Assembly: GCA_008360975.2 (NCBI GenBank)
Contig: CM039182.1
Span: 100,905,443 to 100,969,442 of the forward strand
Origin: Lichenostomus cassidix
Taxonomy: Eukaryota; Chordata; Aves; Passeriformes; Meliphagidae
Reading direction: 5' to 3'
Length of the DNA stretch: 64,000 nt
Of this stretch, positions 39,457 through 48,978 are shown in pieces. The stretch's first letter is position 1, and each line of letters starts with the position of its first letter. The position numbers and the translations under genes were made by a program. Below the pieces are notes generated by a model. That model was not told the origin of the DNA. It saw only the letters and a program-made list of their open reading frames with translations, and searched no databases.

Positions 39457-39588
39457 TTGTGCAGGATCCACATCATTCAACATAACTATTGAAGTGCAGT
39501 GATAATCTAGGACCAGTCTCCAGAAATCTTTGACGGTATTTGGTAAGGGATGCTGCGTAACTATAAAAGCTGATGGTTGCTTGTAGCT
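39457..39588 (-). CDS. PTPRM: PTPRM exon 7 of 11: D2 core
   Basis: 132 nt, 44 codons, phase 0. The acceptor is TTCTTTGCAG and the donor CAA/GTAAGT. It encodes [20 protein letters not shown], then [20 protein letters not shown] and [12 protein letters not shown] occupies the place of the TQGPM turn in D1, and DFWRL matches DFWRM of D1. The D1 region equivalent to this exon is split over at least two exons (one outside the window), so intron placement differs here between D1 and D2. Confidence 0.94.
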
Positions 39589-40289
39589 CTGCAAAGAAGT
39601 AATGAGATGATGAGAGGAATGGTAAGAGATAAAAATCCATTTAGCAGAATGTCAGTCACAGCCCCAAAACTTCAGGACTGAAAGCATTATTTCTATTTTT
39701 GATATAATTAATATATAGTTTTCAGCTATTTCCTGAAATCTTATATGCTTCCAAGTTAATAAACTGTATTTAGGCAGGACATAATTTCTGCAGATTTTAT
39801 ATTTCTAAAATGTATTTCATGCCACAGGCACAGAGTAAAATCATCAGAGGTTTTTGCTTCCAATGCAACTCCTACAAGAATTTGAGCAACGGGTTTGTTT
39901 TGAGCTGTTAATGGACAGATTAATCTTGGCTGTTTGCATTTAGCTCTAAATTTGAATGGTGCCTGTGAAAGGAAATATCTAGTTATTCTTCAGAAATATT
40001 TTTGAAATTCTGGTCTATCTGACAGCAGCAAGGATACCCAGGGGATAAATTTCAGTGCTCTTTGTTTCTTTTAGTACCAGAGTATGTCACTGACTGAGCT
40101 GTTTGCTGGAACTTTACCATTGTGGATCCCAAGCTAGCATTTTCACTTACAACCTTCTGAGTGCTGAAAGCTACCCATGCCATACCGGGGCAGTTGTTAT
40201 GAGGGTGTGCCATTGCTTTCATCAAGGAGGGAAGTGAAGTTTCTACATGCCTTGAACTGAAGCATTTGCACCACGACAGAGATCCAATC

Positions 40290-40720
40290 GCATTGGTTAT
40301 TGCAGGCACATGGTGTGATTCCTGGGGCTGTCCTGTGCAGGGACATGATTTGGACTTTGACTTGGCAAGTGCCAACAGGATGGTGCTTTTTGGTGGTGCC
40401 CAGTGACAGGACAAGGAGCAATGGCCATTAGTTAAAACATGAGAAGTTCCAACCTCAATGTGAGGAAGAACTTTTTACACTGAGGGTGGCAAAGCATGAG
40501 CACAGGCTGTCTAAGGAGGTCATGGAGTCTCCCTCTCTTGAGACATTGAAAACCCACCTAGACAAGTTCCTGTGTCACCTGCTCAGGGTCACCAGGCTTG
40601 GCAGGGGGGTTGGACCACATGACCTCCAGCAGTCCCTTCCAATCCTAGCAATTCTGTGATTCTGTGATCTTTGTGGGTCACTTCCAGCTCCAGACATTCT
40701 ATCGTTCTGTGATCATTCTT
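40290..40720 (+). mobile_element. CR1 3' end (outer copy), split by a second CR1
   Basis: The outer copy reads 'ggcacatggtgtgattcctg', GGGCTGTCCTGTGCAGGGAC, then ATGATTTGGACTTTGA up to 40360. It resumes near 40666 as 'tctttgtgggtcacttccag' and ends 'acattctatcgttctgtgatc'. These halves are adjacent in an intact CR1 tail ('ggactttgatgatccttgtgggtc'). It is sense on the plus strand and therefore antisense to PTPRM. Confidence 0.75.
40361..40667 (+). mobile_element. CR1 3' end (inner copy) nested in the outer CR1
   Basis: 'ggtggtgcccagtgacagga' is followed by GAGAAGTTCCAACCTCAATG, TGAGGAAGAACTTTTTACAC, 'gaaaacccacctagacaagt' and 'cagtcccttccaatcctagc', ending ATTCTGTGATTCTGTGATC. This is a 5'-truncated CR1 of a different subfamily from the outer copy, inserted in the same orientation. 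Confidence 0.85.
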
Positions 40721-41420
40721 TCAGAGACAGTCACTGAGGAGACCATAGAAAACTAATCCTCTGTATTTTGGGTACAGATGCAGACATCCAAAACTTCAGT
40801 TCTTGTTTCAGTGCACAGAAACCAGTGCAGCAGGTACAGATGCTGCTGGTACATCAGGGAGCTGCTTTCTATCCTACTGGTCCTGTCTTGCTGGAAGTTT
40901 CATGCAGACAAGAGATGTCCAAAGGGGTCTCCATTACTCACTCAATGAAAACAATTCTCAAACTCATTCAGATACTGAATAACAAAAATTATGCTTGCTA
41001 CCCCTTGTTCTTGAATGTGCTCTGAAGGCTTACATGAGATGATTCAACTGATGCAAGTAGAGAGGGGGAAACACTTCATCTTGCTTGCTGGAGATCGAGT
41101 GTTTAGAGGGATGGACAAACGTCTACTCTTACCCATTGGTGCAGGGATACTGCAGAAGCCTGGCTAAGGTGTTTCAGGTGGAAAGCAACCCAAATCACCT
41201 TCTCCCTCAGAGCCTTTTGCCCAGATACAGCTCTGTATGTAGCTCATTGTTTCAATAGTGAAGAAGGGAAGTGTCTTCAAAGCAAGTACTAAGGCACTGC
41301 TCTTTCTGAGCATTACTTAATTCACAGAACGAAACAGTACTGAAGTCTCCATGAAAGAAGACAATATAATGGCATGGTTGCAAAGTGCAGATTAAGGAAG
41401 CTCTGTTATAATATGAAATG

Positions 41421-41500
41421 TCATTGACCTACTATGAGAACCTAAACAAGTCACTTACACTTCTGTTCTCAGTTTCTCTCCATAGATAAACACAAAGATA
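41421..41500 (+). mobile_element. MIR-like SINE relic (5' part)
   Basis: 'tcattgacctactatgagaa' then 'cctaaacaagtcacttacac' then 'ttctgttctcagtttctctc' matches the MIR block 'tgtgaccttgggcaagtcacttaacctctctgggcctcagtttcctc'. It is short and diverged. Confidence 0.6.
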
Positions 41501-42326
41501 TATTTTCCTACATTTTCACAGGAGTGTTTTGAACTTGGGCTTATTTTAGGAAAAGGCTTTGAGAGCTTGGAAGGAAAGAAATGAAAAAACTGCTATAAAC
41601 TGTTATTACTCTAGCTTCACTTTTTAAAAAGGCCATTTACAATGTGTTCCTTCCTTGCTAACCTCTGTTTTCTTGTTGTTTATGTGTTTGACAACCATAA
41701 TGACTATAGCTGTAAATCGTCAAAAATAGGCTATAAATATCTACAGACTGTGAAGGCAGTTTAAGTGTCTTTTTACTGTTACTCTATAACAAGGATTAGA
41801 ATTGCCATGGATGCACTCTGAAAAAAACTCCACACACACATGAAGAGGAACCATTCATTCAAATAGAAATAAATGGGAAGGCTGAAGTAATGGCTTGTGT
41901 ACTATCTTGTGTTGACAGACAATTATTTTTTGGTTAATTACTGTTTAAATTATAAACAAAGGGAACTGAAATATTGCTGCAAACCTTATTATTCTATTTA
42001 ACTGCCTCAGTCTCTTAATAGGTAACTCTTGTTTTCCTAGGCCAGATGGTTAAAAATTCAAGCACTAGGGAGAAATCCAGACAGATTTAATTTATCAAAA
42101 CTCCCTGAATTGCTCTCTGAGCAGGGCTTTGGAACCTTGGCTGTGACATAACATATGTGTGATCCTAAATGCACTTGGGAGTTTAAAGATTTTGTGCCAT
42201 GCTTTTGGAAAACAAAACAAGCTAGAAGGATTTCAGTCTTCTTACGCTGACTCCATTTCCTAGCACGGCTCAGTTTGGAGGGCTGCTTATTGCCTTTTTA
42301 TTATTAATGATGTGGCAGAGACTTAC

Positions 42327-42500
42327 ATCCATCAGTGCAGCATTGATGTAGTTACTGCTCTCCCCATCTATAGTGATGAGGAAAGGCAGGCATCTGTCTG
42401 GAGGCAGCACATCCATACAGCGGTTCTTCTCGTGGTTCCGCGGCAGAAGCGCGATGCTGCAATCTTCTACGCGCAGCGTTGGAGTCACCATGTTTAGCGT
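42327..42500 (-). CDS. PTPRM: PTPRM exon 6 of 11: start of D2 (KNR loop, YIN strand)
   Basis: 174 nt, 58 codons, phase 0 at both ends. The acceptor is CTCTTTGAAAG and the donor GAT/GTAAGT. It encodes [20 protein letters not shown] followed by [20 protein letters not shown] and ends [15 protein letters not shown] stands where active PTP domains have KNRY, so the Tyr that stacks on phosphotyrosine is replaced by Cys. This fits the known lack of activity of most D2 domains and is expected for the family, not damage. Confidence 0.94.
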
Positions 42501-42973
42501 CTTTCAAAGAGAGTAAACAATGCAACAGGGAAATTAACACAGCAGTGAAAGCAACCCAAAATATTTCACAATAGATCAGATCAGATCAGCATTCAGTTTC
42601 AGTGGGAATCAATATGCAGAGAAATGAAAACACATCACAGTCAGCAGGGTTTGGAAGCAGAGTAATCCTGGAAGCATGCAATTATGAAAAATAACCTCAA
42701 AGACAGCTGCAGAGTAGCCTGCCTTCTGGAGAAAGGGCAGTGGAAGGATCGACATGCTTCCCTTGAGTAAAAAGGGTATTTTACTACTACCCCATTGCAT
42801 TATTTTATGATTCAGCATAACTCAGTAGAGATGAGTGACATGTTATTTTTCCCTTTTTTGCAGTTGTTCCCTCCTAGACCTGTTACAAAATTCATATGGC
42901 TATAAACACATAAGCAGAAGTCTTTAGTATAGCAGAACTCTATGGCTTCTAGGCAATGCTAGCCACTACTTAC
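42501..42973 (-). other. PTPRM: PTPRM intron between exons 5 and 6 (473 bp)
   Basis: No repeat or exon. A short AGATC triplication lies at 42572-42588. Confidence 0.85.
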
Positions 42974-43123
42974 CCTAAATTCCTCTTTGATCTGGCTTGA
43001 GTTTGTTTGAGGATCCAGTTTATTCATTTCATAGTAAGCAGACCTAACTTGAGAAGCTGGAATAGTTGTATCCCCACAAAGACAAGCTTCCAGGATAGCA
43101 TCGTGGATGAACACATACTGTTC
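42974..43123 (-). CDS. PTPRM: PTPRM exon 5 of 11: end of D1 and D1-D2 linker
   Basis: 150 nt, 50 codons, phase 0 at both ends. The acceptor is GCTTTACCAG and the donor AGG/GTAAGT. It begins [20 protein letters not shown], where EQY holds the Gln of the D1 Q-loop and the rest is the last D1 helix. It continues into the linker with [20 protein letters not shown] and ends [10 protein letters not shown], the first helix of D2. The D1 part of this exon is the counterpart of the short last coding exon of D2 (DQYKFCYEVAL). Confidence 0.94.
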
Positions 43124-43661
43124 CTGGTAAAGCAATTAAAAAATATAGTTATTGACTCACAGTGCATAGACCATTTGTGTTTTGGTAAATAAAACATAGC
43201 AATTAATATGGTTGCTAATTCTCTCTTCAGCATTGAAGCAAGACCAGAAGGAACAACAACAGTTTAAAAAACTTTATCCCACTCATTTAGAAATGAATAT
43301 AGAAAGATTGGTTTAAACTAACTTTAAGCAGTTATAGAAGTGCAGTAACACTCCATAATAAAATTTAGAAAGTTTCTGGTTTCCTCCCTCCTCTGGGCAG
43401 TTCTGTAGGTGCTAACATGTAACCTCAACAAGATGTACTCCAGAATGAATCTTTCCCAGTGAAAAAACATTCCTGATTTTTTTTTATTTTTTAGGAAACA
43501 TTGTGAACCTTCAGTGCAGCATAACTGTGCACTTGTTTGGGCACGGGTTCTTCAGGTTTGTGCAGGGATTATTTTCTGCATGTGACTGAATAAACTACTT
43601 TCTGGAGGGTGCCAACTACAAAACTCTATCGGCTAGAAGAGTGTTTTTTTCTTGCAAATAC
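43124..43661 (-). other. PTPRM: PTPRM intron between exons 4 and 5 (538 bp)
   Basis: Nothing recognised beyond the splice sites. Confidence 0.85.
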
Positions 43662-43797
43662 CTCGGTCTGCACCATGTTAACTCTCCGGGATCGAAGCTC
43701 TCTCACGCAATTGTAAATGTCTACAACACCTTCTCGTTCTGCCATATCTAGCATGATGTCGATGACAATGAAGCATCCAGTTCTGCCAGCACCAGCA
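43662..43797 (-). CDS. PTPRM: PTPRM exon 4 of 11: D1 P-loop and following helices
   Basis: 136 nt: one base completing Ser, then 45 codons. With the previous exon it gives the full PTP signature [10 protein letters not shown], including the phosphate-binding Arg. After it come [20 protein letters not shown] and the [14 protein letters not shown] segment that leads into the Q-loop. The acceptor is TTTTACTTTAG. The donor is GAG/GTATTT, a weak match to consensus (no G at +5), but the reading frame and D2 paralogy fix it. It is the same length and phase as the D2 signature exon at 32098-32233. Confidence 0.95.
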
Positions 43798-44179
43798 CTA
43801 AAGTAAAATATAAGAGCATGGTTAATGTGTGCACTGCAGCAGCAGTGCATTGGAGATGTAAAAGGTGTAATGGTTCATCTCACAAGGTATTTGATCAATG
43901 ATTACTGAAATTGAGCTGAGCATTTGCAGGACTTTAGACTCAATTTTTTACTCTCATTTATATATTGTATATATATTTGTTATATGTGTACATATCTATA
44001 TATTTTTATATATATAGATATATATATATATAGCTATGTATGTATTCTTGTTTATAGTTATTGTGAGTAGAGCTCCAGTGGCTTCAGCAACCTGTGTGGG
44101 GAATACACAGCAAAGGAGAAGCAGAAGTAGGTCTCGAGTTTAATGCAAACCACAGCAGAGAGATTCCTGTTTTACCTAC
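43798..44179 (-). other. PTPRM: PTPRM intron between exons 3 and 4 (382 bp), splitting the D1 signature
   Basis: The shortest intron in the window. It lies inside the [10 protein letters not shown] codons (phase 2). About a quarter of it is a TA-rich tract at 43957-44048. Confidence 0.9.
43957..44048. repeat. TA-rich imperfect microsatellite in a short intron
   Basis: Alternating TATATA runs interrupted by TTTG, GTGTACA, CTATATATTTTTA and GCTATG. It lies between exons 3 and 4, about 160 bp from the exon 4 acceptor. Confidence 0.85.
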
Positions 44180-44334
44180 CTGCAGTGAACAACCAGAGGG
44201 CCAGCGTTTGGCGGGCTCTTGGACTTGACCTGCCGCACAAATCCCAGCAGGCCCGTGGCATGGTATGGCACACCGTGGTCTGGCCAGCCCGTGAAGTGGA
44301 ACTGACGTATTTCCCGAATCTCATGAGCACCTCT
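44180..44334 (-). CDS. PTPRM: PTPRM exon 3 of 11: D1 WPD loop and catalytic cysteine
   Basis: 155 nt: 51 whole codons plus two bases of a split Ser codon. The acceptor is TTCAACAG and the donor AG/GTAGGT. It encodes [19 protein letters not shown], so the general-acid Asp of the WPD loop is present. It then runs through [19 protein letters not shown] to VVHC, which supplies the nucleophilic Cys of D1. The intron cuts the signature motif directly after Cys plus two bases of Ser, and the rest of the P-loop lies in the next exon only 382 bp away. All residues needed for catalysis that fall in this exon are intact. Confidence 0.95.
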
Positions 44335-46549
44335 CTGTTGAAAAGGCAAGGGTTGAAATCTTCAAAAGCCTGAGCCTTGCTGAAAAGCATCCACCCCCTA
44401 CCAACACAATCTGTACAGACTGCTGGAGAGCTTCCTCATAGCAGGAGAGCGAGTTCAAAGGTTAGGTATCAACTGGTTTCAAAGCCTTACAATAAAATTA
44501 AGTAAGCACAAGATTGGTTCAGAAAGTTTTAGCAACAAGAGAAATGCTCATCTCTATCTTTAAGCACTAGGCTGCTCTGCAAACTGTGGCCTTAAGATGC
44601 ATGGCAAGATCACAGAACAGGTCAGCAGCAAGGCTGAACACAGAGCACAGATGACTTTTCCCCCCCTGCTCTCCACAGGGGTTTTGCTGCTGACTTCAGG
44701 GAACTACAGATTCAGCATAATTTTCCTTATCATTTGTCTCCTTCATTGGTCTGAAAGAAAAAGCTGAATAATAAGAAACCTTTTTTCACCTTCAATCATA
44801 GGGGCTGTGTTTGTAGCCCTCCACACGCTCACCCTTCAGGTGATTTGCCACAGCCTACAAGGATATGGATATGGTGAGACTGGTATGAATGAGATGCCGA
44901 TTGTGTAAGTAATTTCCCATGTGACTTTGGGGACCAGTCTGGATATTAGAAGTGTGTATGCTAAGTTTTATTTTCATACTGCTTATATTTTCCCTTCCCC
45001 CTCTAAAAATGTAGCTGCCAGTATTTTATTCTCATTAGAAATCCACAGACTGGAGGCCATCATACATAGCTCATAAGCAAACAGCAAAATTATGGCATAT
45101 CATGCCTAGGCTGGACTAAATGTCAACAATATTAATAACTGGTAGTTTATGGCTTTTCTTCTTAAAGATGTATTTTCTGTCTTGAGCTGGTTTGCATATA
45201 AAAGGTTTTATTCTCTTTGAATAATAAGTAATATAAGCTTCCTAATTTATTGCTAGTGTATTAGTCTGGGATTTTCAATGGTGGAGAAATTTTGGACATG
45301 CCAGTGCTACAGGCCTAGAGAGGACTTGGTGTATCTTGGAGTCTTTGACACTCTGACAGCTCAGGCTGGGGGTCTGTGGAGACAGGGCATCTGCTCAGAG
45401 GAATATCTCATCTCCCCTGGAGACTGACACAAAAAAAGCAGGCAAGGGAGAGGATGGAGAGCATAAGAAGCAGTGGTGTGGACTGAGGAGATCACACTCT
45501 TGCAACAGAAATGACCTTATATACTAAAAACCAATTTTAAAGCATAATGAAACCCAGGAACAGACAAAACAATTTGCATTTTAAGACAGTCTAGCAAACA
45601 CATTCGAATACAATTTGGTCTCTGCTCTCTGGGGATTTTAGAGTGTGTTACTTAACACATCTCTTTGCTACTGTGAGCAAGGCCTTGAACTCTGCAGATA
45701 GCTCTGCTTAGGCAGAGTATCAGCGTCTCAAACACTTTCATACTTCTTGTAATGACTGCCCATGACCCTCCAAGAAACAAAGATCCAGTGCCATGACTAT
45801 CTATACAAGCTGAGGACCAAAGTGAATTTCCCATACAAATTCTTTATGCTGTACACAGCCGAGAATGTCAAACAATTTACAAAAAACAAACTGCCCCTCC
45901 AAAGCAATGTGCCCAGCTGCTACACAGATCAGGCTATGCCCTGTATATCCTGTGCCTTAGTTGTGAAAAGGCTGTCTGTCAGGCTGAGTTTTTGTCTTTC
46001 ATTGGTAACAGCTACTTAGGAAACGTTTTGCATATAGGGTACTTTTATAATGAGTTTTCTTATTATATCTACAAAAGAATGATTTTTATATCTAGCTTTC
46101 CTGCTGGTTTCTAAACTCAAAATAGCACACAACTGCATGAATCATAAAAGCATATGCTCAGCTGGTAAAGACTGTATTTTCTACTTTTTCTTTCAGCTGA
46201 AACAAACAGAAAATGGTGTACACTGCTAAATCCTAGGATGTTAAAAAGTTCTACAAGAACTTATGCTGCTGTATGTTACTATTCATGTATGACTTACTCA
46301 TCTGAGTTAACTGTTGCATTGTAAGGAAATTGCTCCAAAGGAACTGCTTATTCATACAATGCAAAGCATATCTAAGAAATGGTCTTCAAATCAGACTGCA
46401 CTTTTGGGTTCCATTTTCTCAGCATTATCCCCCTACTACGCAACATCCATTAAAAAAAAAAAAAAAGAAGTAAGTGATCAATTTATCTGCAAACAAATCA
46501 ACTTCCAAATTGTACTTTAGGAGCAGGTAGGAGATGTTCATCAACAAAC

Positions 46550-46985
46550 AGGAAGGTCAGAAAGGACTGGACATCTTCAGTCCAACCTCTGACTCAAAGT
46601 GGGCCTTTGGCCAACACTAGAGGTCTAGCTGAGCCCTGATGATCTCCAAGAATGGAGATTCCACAACCTTTTTGGGTAATCTGCTCTGGCACTGCACTAC
46701 CCTCCTCCTGAAGGATTCCAGTGCAAGCTTTCCATCCTGCAACTTCTTGGCCATCGACCCTTGCTTTGCCATCTACTACCATTGAGACAAAAGAGGTAAA
46801 TGTGATTCCTCTTACTTTCTAAACATCTTTGAGGTAGCTGCAGGCTGCAATTAGATCTTCCTTACCCCTCCTCCTTATCTGTACCACAAGGGCAAGGCCA
46901 GTTCTCTTAACTCCACCCTTGTAGTTCGTATGTGCTAAATCTTTAATCATTCTGGATTTCAGATGCTGTACCCAGATGTCACCCT
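46550..46985 (-). mobile_element. Old CR1-like LINE 3' region, antisense
   Basis: The plus strand reads 'cttcagtccaacctctgact', then 'tgatctccaagaatggagat', 'tccacaacctttttgggtaa' and 'gaggtagctgcaggctgcaa'. It continues with 'ggatttcagatgctgtaccc', in the order of an antisense CR1. More diverged than the other copies and with no clear terminal repeat, so boundaries are approximate. Confidence 0.65.
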
Positions 46986-48259
46986 GTACTGATAGCGTTA
47001 GGCCACCTAAGGCACAGAACTTTGTAATTTTTCCTGTTGAATTACTGAAGTTCCTGTTGGCAAAATCTGCAAGTCCTTTGGAACTCCAATGTTAAGTGTT
47101 AAGTGTTCTAATACCACCTTTCAATTAGTATTATATGCATGTTTGGTTGGGGTGCTCTGTCTCATTGTGCACCTTGACTTAGAGAAGGTGAAAAGTATCA
47201 ATCCTGGTACATCAAAAATATAAACTTGAGAGAATTATGGTGAAAGGGATGTACAGACTTGACCTTCCAGTACCATTGGAATGCTAAAAATTATGGAAAA
47301 TAGAGTAAAAACAAATGTACTTTAACTACACTGACACTGCTTTTAGAGGCTTACTGAAAAAATACCAACTATTAAAAAGCAGTGTCTAAATGAAATCTTT
47401 TCAGATGTAGATTTTAAAAAAGAAATAAAATGTTTAGTGCCTTTTATCTCTATCTGTTCTAATGCACTTATTCAAGACAGTTTGGTTATGTTCAACTGTA
47501 AAATCCTCTAGGTCTTTTCTTCAGTCCCAGTTAAGAAGCAAAAAGCTAACATCAAAGCATGAGCTTAAAATTTGCAGAATAGAAATCAACCAGTGCTTCA
47601 TCTACTTCAAAGTATAGCCAACGTTTCTCATCTGTTTATTAAAAATATCTAAATGCAAGGAAACAACAGGCTTGAGTGAATTCAATATACTATATGGATA
47701 GTGGTAAACATGATACAATATTCCAGTTCATTCAAACCACATAATGCTATTATCATTACCCTCAGGTTGCTGTATTGATGCATATTTAAGTATTAGATTG
47801 AAGAATAAAACAGGAAAAAACCCTAATTCCTTTGTTATTCTGGACATATGTACAGAGACCCTGTGGGGTAGTCTTTCTGGCAGTTTCAGGATTCTTTGAC
47901 ACTAAATATTATGTTCTTCAAACACACAAATGAATACTACTTCATCATTAGGGAGAACCAACATATCACAGGTACTGCAGCTAAATCAAAAGAAGCTTTC
48001 TGAGCTAATTAGTTGAAAATCTACTCATGGTGAGGGAACATTACTTCAGTGTGCCATAAGGAGTATCCAGTCTTCCAAAGAGGCCCTTTCCTTGGCATTC
48101 TGCAATTCAAGTGAGTTCTGATACATACAATTAAAACATTTCTGTCCTTTAATGAAGTCTGAATTAAACTGCTGAATTGACACAAAATGCATTCACCATT
48201 GACCGACTCTGCCTGCTCTCACTTTTATTAAGTACCTTATTTGTTATTTGTATGTTTTC

Positions 48260-48299
48260 CATATATTGCAAGCTGTTTGCATATATTGCAAGTTCTACA
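48260..48299. repeat. Imperfect 20-bp direct repeat
   Basis: CATATATTGCAAG occurs at 48260-48272 and again at 48280-48292, giving a 20-bp period. The remainder of the second unit has diverged. Confidence 0.7.
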
Positions 48300-48861
48300 A
48301 GCTACAAAGCATCAAACAAATGTGTGGCATTATTCTAACAAAGAGTGATACAACACACTGACTGGAACTCTCCATGTAAAGATGGATTCCACACGAAAGG
48401 GGAAATTGCCTTGAGAAGAACAGTAGTTTGTTACAGCTATGTCTCTGCAGACCAGGCACACCCTGGCCCAACAGATAACAGTATTCTCCACCACACACTT
48501 CTGAATAATGTTGTATGCAGCCTCTGGTACAGACAGAAAATGATTGTGGGGAACATAAGATGGGAAAGCAGCACAAATGTGTTTTTCAATTGATTGCTGG
48601 GAGGGAGGCTTCGATTTCTCCTAGGCAAGGAACATCACTTTTTCTAACTCAGGCAGGGGCCAGCAGGGATGAAAAGCACAGAAAAGTTGCTGCATTTAAA
48701 GAAAAACACAGTTTACCATAAGAGGGCGGTAGTCGTTTACCCAAAAATACCTACAAACCCAGCACGTCCGTCAAAAGATTTAACTTTCCCTTGTTGAGTC
48801 TATATGCAAGTTACTTTGGCAGATACTGCTGTATTTAAGAAAACTGAATTTGGAAACTTAC

Positions 48862-48978
48862 CTTTTCTACAGCAAACGTTCGAATCACATATTCAGCCAG
48901 GAGCTCTGTTTCTATTAGCGTAACTTTAATGTCTTTATATATCTCTGTGTCATCTGGCCAGTATTTGCAGCATTTGAC
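48862..48978 (-). CDS. PTPRM: PTPRM exon 2 of 11: D1, YWPDD segment
   Basis: 117 nt, 39 codons, phase 0 at both ends. The acceptor is an AAAG after a T-rich tract and the donor is AAG/GTAAGT. It encodes [19 protein letters not shown] and continues through the strand [19 protein letters not shown]. In classical PTPs the KCxxYWP motif opens the strand pair that leads into the WPD-loop strand. The paralogous D2 exon is the 126-nt one at 36248-36373, which begins with LCPQYWP at the same position and phase. Sequence is intact. Confidence 0.94.

Larger units (their letters stand above)
39589..42326 (-). other. PTPRM: PTPRM intron between exons 6 and 7 (2.7 kb)
   Basis: It holds the nested CR1 pair at 40300-40720 and a MIR-like piece at 41421-41500. 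No exon recognised in the remainder. Confidence 0.8.
44335..48861 (-). other. PTPRM: PTPRM intron between exons 2 and 3 (4.5 kb)
   Basis: It contains an A15 tract at 46452-46466, a decayed antisense CR1 at 46550-46985 and a short repeat at 48260-48299. No exon recognised. Confidence 0.8.

Noticed and set aside
40052..40414. 120-codon minus-strand frame
   Set aside because: It overlaps the nested CR1 tails and their flank on the strand opposite the CR1, with no recognisable domain.
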